Source: an uncultured Bacteroidales bacterium
Lineage (GTDB): Bacteria; Bacteroidota; Bacteroidia; Bacteroidales; P3
Assembly (NCBI GenBank): GCA_946406015.1
Contig: CAMJJD010000001.1
Coordinates: forward strand, 96,814-160,813
DNA: 64,000 nucleotides
Reading direction: 5' to 3'
Shown: positions 9,203 through 17,238 of the stretch, piece by piece
Position numbering within the stretch: the stretch's first letter is position 1
How the letters are laid out: every line of letters starts with the position of its first letter
Position numbers and translations under genes: made by a program
The notes under the pieces: generated by a model
What the model saw: only the letters and a program-made list of their open reading frames with translations
Told to the model about the DNA's origin: nothing
Databases searched by the model: none

Positions 9203-9278
9203 GACTCAGTAGCTCAGCAGGTAGAGCACAACACTTTTAATGTTGGGGTCCTGGGTTCGAGCCCCAGCTGGGTCACCA
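9203..9278 (+). tRNA. tRNA-Lys (anticodon TTT)
   Basis: A full cloverleaf can be drawn: acceptor GACTCAG with CTGGGTC, D-arm GCTCAGCAGGTAGAGC, anticodon stem CAACA/TGTTG with loop CTTTTAA (anticodon TTT), T-arm GGGTTCGAGCC, discriminator A and an encoded CCA at 9276-9278. No integrase or attachment-site duplication is visible nearby. Confidence 0.96.
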
Positions 9279-9292
9279 TAAACAAACCAGAG

Positions 9293-9321
9293 AACCGGAA
9301 CCTGATGATTCCGGTTTTTTT
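9293..9321 (+). terminator. Rho-independent terminator after tRNA-Lys
   Basis: AACCGGAA and TTCCGGTT arms with an 8-base loop, followed by a run of T. It separates the tRNA from the downstream TPR gene. Confidence 0.85.
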
Positions 9322-9329
9322 GTAGCAAT

Positions 9330-11141
9330 ATGAGACGGCTTATAGCACTTATAGTATATTGTATGTGTGGCGTCGGTATGCTCCTAGCGCAGCAGAGTGA
9401 CGAGCAGGTGGCGGCCTATTACTACGACCATGGCGAGTATGCGCAGGCGGCGCAGCTCTACGAGGGACTCTATAAGCGCGGTACGAACAAATACCACTAT
9501 CAGCGTCTGCTGTCGGCCTACCTGGAGCTGGGAGAGTACAAAGAAGCGATGCGGTTGGTGGAGCGTCGGCAGAAGAGCCATCCGAAGGAGCTGAGTCTGT
9601 TGGTCGACGAAGGTACCGTCTATCAACGTCAACGCCAGGAGAAGAAAGCCGTACGTTGCTACGACAAAGCCGTGGAGCGGATTGGCAGCAACCAGCAACC
9701 GGTCGCCGACTTGGCGCAGGCCTTCCTCTCGGCAGGCCGACCCGACTATGCCGCGCGGACCTACCTGGCCGCCCGCAGTGCCACGAGCAACCGCACGCTT
9801 TACTTCACCGAACTGGTGACTGTCTACCAGCAGATGGGCAACTATGAAGCCATGACGGGCGAGTATTTCGACCTGCTGGACCATCAGCCGGGGATGATGA
9901 GCAGTGTGCAGGTGTCGATGCAGCGCATGCTGCAGGAGGCTCCCGACCGTAGGCTGGCCGACGGCGTCAGGCGTGCGTTGGTGAGCCGTGTGCAGGAGCA
10001 TCCCGACAACAAGGTATACTTGGAGATGATGATATGGTTCTCGTTGCAGGAGAACGACTTCGGCTTTGCTCTGGAACAGGCCGAGGCGGTCGACGCCCGC
10101 TTTCCCGAGCAAGGTGGCGACCAGGTGATGCGGGTGTCGCAGATATCGCAGAAGAACGGTGCCTATGACGTGGCGGCCGATGGCTACCGATACCTGCAAC
10201 GCAAGGGCAAAGAGGACGTCCACTATTTCGATGCCCGTGTGGGTGAGTTGGAGGTGGAGTTCGCACGTATCAATCACAACTACACTATCGACGCGAAGAA
10301 TCTGGCCTCCCTCCGTGCCAGATATCTGTCCGCTTTCGACGAGCTGGGACGTAACGAGCGTACGGTGCCGTTGATGCGACATTATGCCACGCTGATGGCC
10401 TACCATGGCGGCGACGCACAGGAGGCTGTCAGCACGCTGGACGACGTGTTGGAGCTGCCACGTCTGAAGCCACAGGTGCGCGACGAGGTGAAGCTTGAAC
10501 TGGGCGACCTGCTGCTTTTTGCAGGGCAGACATGGGATGCCTCGCTGCTGTACATGCAGGTGGAGAAGGCCAACAAGAACGATGTGCTCGGCGCCGCGGC
10601 CAAATTCCGCAATGCCAAATTGTCGTACTATAGCCACGACTTTGAATGGGCCAAGTCGCAGCTTGACGTGCTGCGGTCGTCGACGAGCAAACTCGTGGCC
10701 AACGACGCCATGGAGCTGTCGCTGCTCATCTCCGACAACATGGAAGATGACAGCACCTACGACATGCTGGCCCTCTTTGCCGATGCCGACCTGCTGCTCT
10801 ACCGCGGGCAGTTGGAATCGGCATGGGATGCTTTCGACGCTGTGGGCCGTGCCGTGCTTTCGCATCCCCTTTTTGACGAGGTGCTCATGCGCAAGGCGCA
10901 GATCCGAATGAAGCAGGCGCGCTATGCCGAAGCCGACAGCCTGTTGCAGCGGCTGGTCGATTTCTACCCCTATGACATCACGGCCGACGATGCCTTGATG
11001 CTGCGCGCCGAACTCAACGAAGACCATCTGGCCAACCCGCAGACAGCCCTCGAATGCTATGAGAAACTGCTACTCGACTACCCGACGAGTCTCTATGTGG
11101 ATCGTGCCCGTAAACGTTACAATGCATTGAAAGCAAGATGA
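9330..11141 (+). CDS. Exported tetratricopeptide-repeat protein
   Basis: 603 residues. An N-terminal signal peptide (MRRLIALIVYCMCGVGMLLAQ) is followed by helical repeats across the whole mature protein. TPR-like units include YYYDHGEYAQAAQLYEGLYK (about 31-50), YLELGEYKEAMRLVER and, at the end, NPQTALECYEKLLLDYPTS. Such proteins usually act as scaffolds in envelope complexes; no specific partner can be named. The stop overlaps the rsmA start by 4 bp (ATGA), so the two are probably co-translated. Confidence 0.85.
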   Translation: MRRLIALIVYCMCGVGMLLAQQSDEQVAAYYYDHGEYAQAAQLYEGLYKRGTNKYHYQRLLSAYLELGEYKEAMRLVERRQKSHPKELSLLVDEGTVYQRQRQEKKAVRCYDKAVERIGSNQQPVADLAQAFLSAGRPDYAARTYLAARSATSNRTLYFTELVTVYQQMGNYEAMTGEYFDLLDHQPGMMSSVQVSMQRMLQEAPDRRLADGVRRALVSRVQEHPDNKVYLEMMIWFSLQENDFGFALEQAEAVDARFPEQGGDQVMRVSQISQKNGAYDVAADGYRYLQRKGKEDVHYFDARVGELEVEFARINHNYTIDAKNLASLRARYLSAFDELGRNERTVPLMRHYATLMAYHGGDAQEAVSTLDDVLELPRLKPQVRDEVKLELGDLLLFAGQTWDASLLYMQVEKANKNDVLGAAAKFRNAKLSYYSHDFEWAKSQLDVLRSSTSKLVANDAMELSLLISDNMEDDSTYDMLALFADADLLLYRGQLESAWDAFDAVGRAVLSHPLFDEVLMRKAQIRMKQARYAEADSLLQRLVDFYPYDITADDALMLRAELNEDHLANPQTALECYEKLLLDYPTSLYVDRARKRYNALKAR

Positions 11142-11905
11142 ATGAAGTAAAAGCCAAGAAGTTTTTGGGGCAGCATTTCCTCACCGACGAGGGCATCGCC
11201 CGACACATTGTGGAGAGCCTGTCGCCGTCGGCGCGGAATGTGCTGGAGATTGGTCCCGGCATGGGAGTGCTCACGAAGTACCTGATTGACAGGCCTGATA
11301 CCGACTTCCATGTGGTGGAGATAGACCGCGAGAGCGTGGAGTGGCTACATGAGCACTACGAGGGTCTGCATGTAATTGAGGGAGACTTTTTAAAGATGGA
11401 CATAAGTGCCCTATTCCATGACACTTGTGCCATTATCGGCAACTTCCCGTACAACATCTCTTCACAGATACTCTTCAAGGTTTTTGAGCAGCGCAACCGT
11501 GTGACCGAAGTGGTGGGGATGTTCCAGAAAGAGGTGGCCGAGCGTGTGGCAGCAGGACCCGGGAGTAAGACCTACGGCATCCTTTCAGTCTTGCTTTCAG
11601 CGTTCTACGAAATAGAATACCTCTTCACCGTTCCCGAGTATGTCTTCAATCCGCCACCCAAGGTGAAGTCGGCTGTCATACGGCTCACACGAAATGGTGT
11701 AACCTCCTTGGAATGCGACGAGAAACTCTTCGTGCAAGTGGTCAAGGCGGGCTTCAACCAGCGGCGCAAGACGCTGCGCAACGCTTTGCGCCAACTGGGG
11801 ATGCCGCTCGACTCGGTGCCCGAAGAACTGCTTGCCAAGCGGGCCGAGCAGCTGTCGGTAGAAGAATTTGTCACCATCACAAAAGCCATAGAATCATGTC
11901 AATAG
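11138..11905 (+). CDS. rsmA: 16S rRNA (adenine1518-N6/adenine1519-N6)-dimethyltransferase
   Basis: KsgA/RsmA uses SAM to dimethylate two adjacent adenines of the 16S rRNA 3' hairpin late in small-subunit assembly. 255 residues with FLGQHFLTD (about 7-15), the SAM-binding motif VLEIGPGMGVLT (about 34-45), and the catalytic NFPYNIS (about 107-113) expected for N6-adenine methyltransferases. The C-terminal helical domain has NQRRKTLRNAL. Start overlaps the TPR gene, and the 3' end overlaps the membrane protein gene by 10 bp. Confidence 0.96.
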   Translation: MNEVKAKKFLGQHFLTDEGIARHIVESLSPSARNVLEIGPGMGVLTKYLIDRPDTDFHVVEIDRESVEWLHEHYEGLHVIEGDFLKMDISALFHDTCAIIGNFPYNISSQILFKVFEQRNRVTEVVGMFQKEVAERVAAGPGSKTYGILSVLLSAFYEIEYLFTVPEYVFNPPPKVKSAVIRLTRNGVTSLECDEKLFVQVVKAGFNQRRKTLRNALRQLGMPLDSVPEELLAKRAEQLSVEEFVTITKAIESCQ

Positions 11906-12474
11906 TATCGTATGTCGTTATCGCCCTTGCGCTGGGCATCAGCAATATGTTGCTGTTCCACCGCTGCGGTGAGGCCACGCCGGTGCGCCTTAGTATTGGG
12001 TTGTTTTACACCTTGTTGGTGTCGGCTGTCCATGTCCTCTTCTTCTATCTGGGCAACCTGTTGGGTAGCCTGCTGAGCCTTGATTCACCCACCGAACCGC
12101 ACCTATACGACGATATTATCGCATACATCTTCCTTGGTATCATTGTGGCGGTGGTTGTCAAGATGTTGGCTCCTTACCTACGTAGAGAGCCCCGTTTGCC
12201 ACTGTTTAATTTAGGCGACATTAAGTCGGTGTTGGCCATGGCGGTGGCTACTGGCATCAACGTGCTGCTCATCGGCGTCGGCATAGGTTTCGCCTCCACT
12301 AGTTTTAACTTGCATAAGATACTTTGGCCACTGTTGATAGTCAGCCTATTGCTGAGCTATCTAGGCCTGATGTTCGGCCGCCAGAAAGTACAGTTGCACC
12401 CCCGCCGCTGGATGGTGGTAGCCTCTGTTCTCCTTTTAGGTACAGCCATCGCTGCCTGCGTCAATGCTGTATAA
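11896..12474 (+). CDS. MntP-like multi-pass membrane protein
   Basis: The start is taken at ATG 11896 because it lies at the rsmA overlap and opens directly into a membrane segment; a longer reading from 11713 would be antiparallel noise inside rsmA. About 192 residues with six predicted membrane helices in two sets of three, separated by a charged loop (RREPRLPLFN). This layout, with ALALGISNMLLFHR at the front, resembles the MntP manganese-efflux family, but the characteristic aspartates are not clearly conserved. Alternative: an unrelated small transporter. It converges with and overlaps the T9SS gene by 14 bp. Confidence 0.5.
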   Translation: MSIVSYVVIALALGISNMLLFHRCGEATPVRLSIGLFYTLLVSAVHVLFFYLGNLLGSLLSLDSPTEPHLYDDIIAYIFLGIIVAVVVKMLAPYLRREPRLPLFNLGDIKSVLAMAVATGINVLLIGVGIGFASTSFNLHKILWPLLIVSLLLSYLGLMFGRQKVQLHPRRWMVVASVLLLGTAIAACVNAV

Positions 12475-13912
12475 TTAGCCGCTTGTGGGTGGTGCCGTTG
12501 TGGGTGTGGATGGAGATGATATAGGTGCCTGCCCGCAGCCAACTGACATCAACCGAGGTGTCGTGGCCCGACCGTTCGCCGTGGTACACCATCACGCCGT
12601 CGGCCGTCCAGATGTCTATGGCCGTGAGGTTGAAACTCGAGGTCACCGTCACCTCGTCGCGAGCGGGGTTGGGTTGCAGGAAGGTCAGGCGCGACAGCAG
12701 CGTCTCGCCTCCCTCGATGCCCTCCGTGCCGCCGCCTGCGGTGTCGGTGCCCACGTAGAAGGTCACCGGCTCGCTCCAGGGCGTCTCCTTTTTGCTGGTG
12801 TCGCACTCGGCCTTCAGCGAGACGCTGTAGAACGACACGGGGTCCAGATCCGTGAGGGTGTACAGCGTGTTGCCCGTCACGTCCTCCTCGCGCCATTGCG
12901 ACTGCGGCTGTGTGCGCTTCCCGTAGCGCAGCAGGACACGGCTGTAGTTGGGGAAGCCGTCCCACGTCACCGTGGCCGAGGTGCCGGAGGTTGTCACCTG
13001 TACGTTTGCAATCGGGTCGCATGCCCACGCCGGCGGCACCGTCGTGTCCACCTCTATGATGGGGTAGATCATCACCGACTGACCCAATGGACTGGTTCCA
13101 TACTCCCAGTCAGCCTGATAGAATGGTGGGTCGTTAACAAAATCAGATCCTCGTTCTCCGTGTTTTATCTTAATCTTCACATCAGGAATATGGCAAGCTG
13201 TCGGTGTTGAATAAGTCTGCGGCTCTTCCGAGTAACAAGATTTGGTATAACTCGCGGGTGTCGCTGCCCAATACTGGGTCGCCAGACGGTTCGTGTTTTG
13301 CTCGTCATATGCACTGAAGTCAGACCCTCCGACATAGAACGAATCGGTGACGTAGATGGCCGAATCGAAATAATACTCGTACAGACGACAATAATAAAAC
13401 GCTGGAGCGTGAAGACAACAGCTGTCATACCAATAGGTAGGGTAATGGCCCCCTAAATGCACGAAACGGTATGGATCAAATGGATTCCATTCCACGCTTG
13501 CCACCAGGGGGAAGCTGTCAGGCATGGCATCATAGATATACAGATACTGTTTGAACTCGTCTGTGTCGACCAAATGTTGTAGAATTGGATATGCACATAT
13601 TGTATTCCATCCTCTGATGGAGGAGGAGGCTATGCCGATGATTTTCAGTGGTACCGGAGTGTAGAACCGTTGCAGCATTATCGCCGAATCCGGATGATAA
13701 TTAGACATCGGCAACCACGTGTTAATTCCCATGACTCTATTCTGTTGAAACCACGACTCAAACTCCCACCAGGAGTAGTAGCCTATCTCCGATTTCCACT
13801 CGATAGTGTCGCCCACGCGGTGGTAGTAATAGTTCGAATACTGCGCCCTTGCCATGTGCGTGGTCATGGTTAACTGTAGCAACGCCACGATAATAATAAC
13901 TTTTGCTTTCAT
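12461..13912 (-). CDS. T9SS-secreted protein with fibronectin type III domain
   Basis: 483 residues. A signal peptide (MKAKVIIIVALLQLTMTTHM...ARAQ) is followed by an aromatic-rich N-terminal region with no known domain (about 25-310) and one fibronectin-III-like domain (about 315-400, with NVQVTTSGTSATVTWDGFP). A Por-type sorting domain (about 415-483) contains LQPNPARDEVTV, TAIDIWTADGVMVY and a GTYIISI strand. The last part marks the protein for type IX secretion and surface attachment or release. It lies 17 bp downstream of the next gene, on the same strand, so the two probably form an operon. Confidence 0.85.
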   Translation of the reverse strand: MKAKVIIIVALLQLTMTTHMARAQYSNYYYHRVGDTIEWKSEIGYYSWWEFESWFQQNRVMGINTWLPMSNYHPDSAIMLQRFYTPVPLKIIGIASSSIRGWNTICAYPILQHLVDTDEFKQYLYIYDAMPDSFPLVASVEWNPFDPYRFVHLGGHYPTYWYDSCCLHAPAFYYCRLYEYYFDSAIYVTDSFYVGGSDFSAYDEQNTNRLATQYWAATPASYTKSCYSEEPQTYSTPTACHIPDVKIKIKHGERGSDFVNDPPFYQADWEYGTSPLGQSVMIYPIIEVDTTVPPAWACDPIANVQVTTSGTSATVTWDGFPNYSRVLLRYGKRTQPQSQWREEDVTGNTLYTLTDLDPVSFYSVSLKAECDTSKKETPWSEPVTFYVGTDTAGGGTEGIEGGETLLSRLTFLQPNPARDEVTVTSSFNLTAIDIWTADGVMVYHGERSGHDTSVDVSWLRAGTYIISIHTHNGTTHKRLIIQH

Positions 13913-13929
13913 CTATCCGACTGTTATGG

Positions 13930-15291
13930 TTATGGGCAAATCTTTTCCACCGCCACCTGAATCAGTGTAGGCAACAACATATTATTGGGACAACTGCGTC
14001 TCTCAAAGCTTGCATCCGTATAGGCTATTGCTCTCAACGCAGTTGTATAGTTAGTCATGATGGGAGAGTATATGGCACAGGGCGGAGTGAGAGAATTCCA
14101 CAAGGCTTCATACACATCGAGATATGTGCCATTCCCGGACAACACGGGCAAAAAGTTTCTCTTCTCTAAATCCAAAGATTGCGATTTGCACAGGTTCGGA
14201 TGCCACGCTTGAGCCGTGTATGATGAATATTGTAGTCTAAACTTTAGCATCCAGTCTTGTATGCCTGTCAATGCACTTGTTGGATGGTCGGCATATTGCA
14301 GCAGATAGGGGGATTCGTTTTTGTCGACATCAAGTTCCAGCAGATTCCACGAGGAACTGAATGGGATTGACGATGCAGGAGTTGTAATCCATGTCGGAAT
14401 GGCAGCTTGCGGCTGGCCTGTACTGGGGTTTATTTTTACCTCGTGGAGCACGTTGCTCACTCCTATGCCGGGAGTGTTGTCGTAGTGCGCCACAGCAGCT
14501 CTATTGTCTTTGATGTGCGAAATCAATACATCTCCCACAGGCGACAGGAAGTCAATGCCATATAGAGTTGATGGCATACATTGATGGTCCAGAAAATCGG
14601 AAATGGCATGATAGGCTCTCACATAGCACCCCTGTCCTACCGGGTCGGTTGCCGCCGCCACGACGACATCGTCCAAACAGGCAATGTCGGTATAGATGAA
14701 CTCATACCCTTTGTTGTAGAATATGTTCAAATACCAGCTGGCACCGCCGAACCAAGCTGAGGCAATACATGTCCCCATCGTTGTTCCTGGGTCGAAGAAC
14801 GTGGACAGCCCAACCATGGCCATGTTCACGGTATCCCCCGACTGCCCACTTGATATAAATAAATCCAACCGCTTCAAATCATGCACTTTCACATAAAAAA
14901 GAGGAGGGGCAGGTCCTGCTATGAATGTATAATTCACGCCGCCACCACCCAAAAAAGTAGAGTAAATGTCGAACATACCCACCAATCCGTCATAACTAGA
15001 TCCGCTGGCCGTCCCACAAAAATATGCTTCGGCATCATTCCAAATACGCACATCGTGGATTTGCCAACCTTTAGGGAGCTTGAATGCCTTGGCTGATGGG
15101 TTCCCGTTTTGATACAATATAAAATAAGCTTCCGATGAGGAGATTTCGGTGTAGATGAGCTGGTGTTCGTCGTCCACCGAGCGGATGATGCTGTTGTTCG
15201 CTGCACTGATATTAAACTCGTTTACCTGTGCCCGCACCATTCCGGAGAAAAGGAACAGTGCGCTGAAAATCAAAATGATGAATCTTTTCAT
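13930..15291 (-). CDS. Exported protein of unknown function
   Basis: 453 residues with a clear signal peptide (MKRFIILIFSALFLFSGMVR). The mature part has repeated beta-strand stretches (IYTDIACLDDVVVAAATDP, VGDVLISHIKDNRAAVAHYD) that suggest a beta-propeller-like or repeat-sheet fold, but I do not recognise a family. It has no C-terminal sorting domain, unlike its downstream neighbour. A TATATTTG-type promoter lies 30 bp upstream on the minus strand. Codon use and base composition are lower in G+C than the surroundings, which may point to a more recent origin. Confidence 0.7.
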   Translation of the reverse strand: MKRFIILIFSALFLFSGMVRAQVNEFNISAANNSIIRSVDDEHQLIYTEISSSEAYFILYQNGNPSAKAFKLPKGWQIHDVRIWNDAEAYFCGTASGSSYDGLVGMFDIYSTFLGGGGVNYTFIAGPAPPLFYVKVHDLKRLDLFISSGQSGDTVNMAMVGLSTFFDPGTTMGTCIASAWFGGASWYLNIFYNKGYEFIYTDIACLDDVVVAAATDPVGQGCYVRAYHAISDFLDHQCMPSTLYGIDFLSPVGDVLISHIKDNRAAVAHYDNTPGIGVSNVLHEVKINPSTGQPQAAIPTWITTPASSIPFSSSWNLLELDVDKNESPYLLQYADHPTSALTGIQDWMLKFRLQYSSYTAQAWHPNLCKSQSLDLEKRNFLPVLSGNGTYLDVYEALWNSLTPPCAIYSPIMTNYTTALRAIAYTDASFERRSCPNNMLLPTLIQVAVEKICP

Positions 15292-15320
15292 AGGCCTTTT
15301 GTATTATGGATTTACGACTG

Positions 15321-15353
15321 CAAATATAGATATTTTTTTTCAACCTGTGCAAA
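15321..15353 (-). promoter_or_regulatory. Promoter for the 15291/13912 exported-protein operon
   Basis: On the minus strand TTTG (complement of 15350-15353) is followed by 21 bp and TATATTTG (complement of 15321-15328), a good match to the Bacteroidetes consensus. Confidence 0.6.
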
Positions 15354-15403
15354 AAAACTTTCCGCAGTCTCACAAAACAGTAGAGGAATATGCTACAGGT
15401 CAG

Positions 15404-15469
15404 CGTGCTATCAGCAGCCGCTTGTGGGTGGTGCCGTTGTGGGTGTGGAAGAGGTCACATAGGAAATGG
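15404..15469 (-). pseudogene. Remnant of a T9SS sorting-domain gene
   Basis: Bases 15416-15449 are identical to 12477-12510, which encode the last residues of the T9SS protein at 12461. On the minus strand this copy reads LFHTHNGTTHKRLLIAR followed by a TGA stop; upstream no continuous sorting domain is preserved. It is the fossil 3' end of a paralogue lost from this spot or a partial duplication. Confidence 0.65.
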
Positions 15470-15589
15470 TGGGAGGGATTGGTATGGTGGGTGGTGATGC
15501 GGGTTTGTTAAAGAATGTTAAGAATGGGCCGGGTGGTGATATCATTCCATTTTTTTATTGTATATTTGCACTCCAAACGAACTATAATT

Positions 15590-16003
15590 ATGGATATGAA
15601 AATTCTTGTTAAACAGGGAATCGGCGATATCCGGTTCAAGATGCCTGTGGAAGAAGTGGTGGCGCTGCTCGGAACTGCCGACGAGGTGGAAAATATTGAC
15701 AATGCCGCCGACGAGCCAACCACGGTGTTGCGCTATAACGACTTGGGTCTGACCCTTTTCTTTGAAGGGGAGAACCCTGTGTTGGCATGCATCGACATCT
15801 GTAACGAGGAGAGCGAGATGCTGGGTGAACAGGTCTTCGAGATGGAAGAACCCGCCTTGGTGCAGTTGATGGTGAAGAATGGATATACCGAAGAAGATGT
15901 CGACGATGAGGACTGGGGTGAGCGCCGTGTGAGCTTCCCCGAAGCCAATGTGGACTTCTTCTTCGACGAGGGAGAATTGGTCTCCATTACGTTGGGAGCA
16001 TGA
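15590..16003 (+). CDS. Small acidic protein of unknown function
   Basis: The start is set at ATG 15590, 21 bp after a TATATTTG promoter box at 15561-15568; the longer frame from 15515 would begin upstream of the promoter. 137 residues, strongly acidic, with MKILVKQGIGDIRFKM at the front and a repeated alternation of strands and acidic loops (FFEGENPVLACIDICNEES). No signal peptide, so cytoplasmic. The stop overlaps the next start by 4 bp (ATGA), suggesting a coupled pair with the WbqC-like protein. I do not recognise the family. Confidence 0.7.
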   Translation: MDMKILVKQGIGDIRFKMPVEEVVALLGTADEVENIDNAADEPTTVLRYNDLGLTLFFEGENPVLACIDICNEESEMLGEQVFEMEEPALVQLMVKNGYTEEDVDDEDWGERRVSFPEANVDFFFDEGELVSITLGA

Positions 16004-16623
16004 GTGTTGCGCTGTTCAGCACGGCATACTTCCCCCCTGTGGCCTATATGGCGGCCATGCTACGTTTTGAGGAGGTCCTCGTCGAGGCTAAAGAGACCTT
16101 TCCCAAGCAGACCTACCGCAACAGGATGGAGATAATGACCGCCGAGGGAGTGAGGACTTTGTCGGTGCCGGTGGTGCGGAAAAACCACAGCCGGACAGAA
16201 GAGGTGGGTATCGACTACAAGGAGCGGTGGAACGTGGTGCAATGGCGCACCCTGACGGCGGCTTATGCTGCATCGCCATATTGGCTTTACTATCAGGATG
16301 ATATCGGGCAGTTTTTGATGACCCGCCACGACCGCTTGATGAACCTCAACGGAGCGGTGTTGGCATGGTTGCTACGGAAACTGAAGGTCGACTGTCGTGT
16401 GACGTTGACGGAGGACTATGCGCCCACAGCGACGGACGAGGTGATCGACTTCCGCAATCGTTTCTCGCCCAAAGTGGCGATGCCGACGGAGGGATTTCCT
16501 CCATATTATCAGGTGTTTGGCGACCGGCAGCCCTTTGTGGCCAATCTCAGCGTGTTGGACTTGTTGATGAATCTTGGACCCGAAGCCAGAGAGTATCTGT
16601 TGAAAGTATCAAACCATGGATAA
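16000..16623 (+). CDS. WbqC-like family protein
   Basis: 207 residues matching the WbqC/DUF family: an N-terminal YFPPVAYMAAMLRFEEVLVE in place of the usual YFPxxxYxA opening, YRNRMEIMTAEG and LSVPVVR (about 40-60), the central WRTLTAAYAASPYW and a C-terminal YQVFGDRQPFVANLSVLDLL. Members lie in polysaccharide or lipopeptide loci and in signal-peptidase neighbourhoods of Bacteroidetes; no enzymatic function is established. It overlaps cdd by 8 bp, so three genes (15590-17086) form a compact operon. Confidence 0.85.
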   Translation: MSVALFSTAYFPPVAYMAAMLRFEEVLVEAKETFPKQTYRNRMEIMTAEGVRTLSVPVVRKNHSRTEEVGIDYKERWNVVQWRTLTAAYAASPYWLYYQDDIGQFLMTRHDRLMNLNGAVLAWLLRKLKVDCRVTLTEDYAPTATDEVIDFRNRFSPKVAMPTEGFPPYYQVFGDRQPFVANLSVLDLLMNLGPEAREYLLKVSNHG

Positions 16624-17086
16624 AACATTTGTAATCAGTTTCCGGGAGTATGAAGGTGTGTCGAAGCTGCCTGCTGCCGACCGAGAATTGCTGACGGCGG
16701 CGGCGGATGCTGCCAAGGGAGCCTATGCCCCATATTCGCACTTCCACGTGGGGGCTGCTTTGCGGTTGGCGGACGGCACCATCGTCTGTGGCAGTAATCA
16801 GGAGAATGCGGCCTATCCGTCGGGGTTGTGTGCCGAACGTACTGCCATCTTCGCTGCCTCGTCGCAACGTCCAGAGTGTCGTGACTTTGAGGCGATAGCA
16901 ATTATCGGTGTCAATGAACGGGGAGAACGTTGCGAGGCGTCGCCTTGCGGTGCCTGCCGCCAGGTGCTGTCGGAATACGAGCGGAACCAAGGTCATCCGC
17001 TGCGGGTGGTGTGCTATGTGGCGGAGGATTGTGTCCGGGAGTATGGCTGTGTGGCCGACTTGCTGCCCTTCGCTTTCAGTCTATGA
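16616..17086 (+). CDS. cdd: Cytidine deaminase
   Basis: Zinc enzyme that deaminates cytidine and deoxycytidine to uridine in pyrimidine salvage. 156 residues with the two signature motifs: CAERTA (C72, catalytic E74) and PCGACRQ (C111 and C114, zinc ligands). YAPYSHFHVGAAL precedes them and binds substrate. Length fits the tetrameric one-domain class. The preceding gene overlaps its start by 8 bp. Confidence 0.96.
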   Translation: MDKTFVISFREYEGVSKLPAADRELLTAAADAAKGAYAPYSHFHVGAALRLADGTIVCGSNQENAAYPSGLCAERTAIFAASSQRPECRDFEAIAIIGVNERGERCEASPCGACRQVLSEYERNQGHPLRVVCYVAEDCVREYGCVADLLPFAFSL

Positions 17087-17096
17087 AATAAAAAAA

Positions 17097-17128
17097 TTTC
17101 GCCAGTTGCGAAAAAGTTTGTACCTTTG
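17097..17128 (+). promoter_or_regulatory. Promoter for the PpiD-like gene
   Basis: TTTC at 17097-17100, 20 bp, then TACCTTTG at 17121-17128. Transcription should start near 17136, at the base of a long hairpin. Confidence 0.65.
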
Positions 17129-17133
17129 CATCT

Positions 17134-17187
17134 TTGACAAGCGGTGCGAGAGGCAAGTGTAGTGCCTTTCTCGGCGCTGGTTGTCAA
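17134..17187 (+). promoter_or_regulatory. Structured 5' leader of the PpiD-like gene
   Basis: TTGACAA (17134-17140) pairs with TTGTCAA (17181-17187), and inside it GAGAGGCA-like and TGCCTTTCTC-like sequences pair, giving a nested stem-loop of about 54 nt at the predicted transcript 5' end. No T-run follows, so it is not a simple terminator. It could stabilise the mRNA or control translation. Confidence 0.45.
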
Positions 17188-17238
17188 CGGATTAGATTAT
17201 AAGTAATAACATAATAAAAACAACTAACTTTAACAGAA

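Noticed and set aside
9203-9278. tRNA-Lys as an integration site for a genomic island
   Set aside because: No integrase and no repeat of the tRNA 3' end were seen in the neighbourhood.
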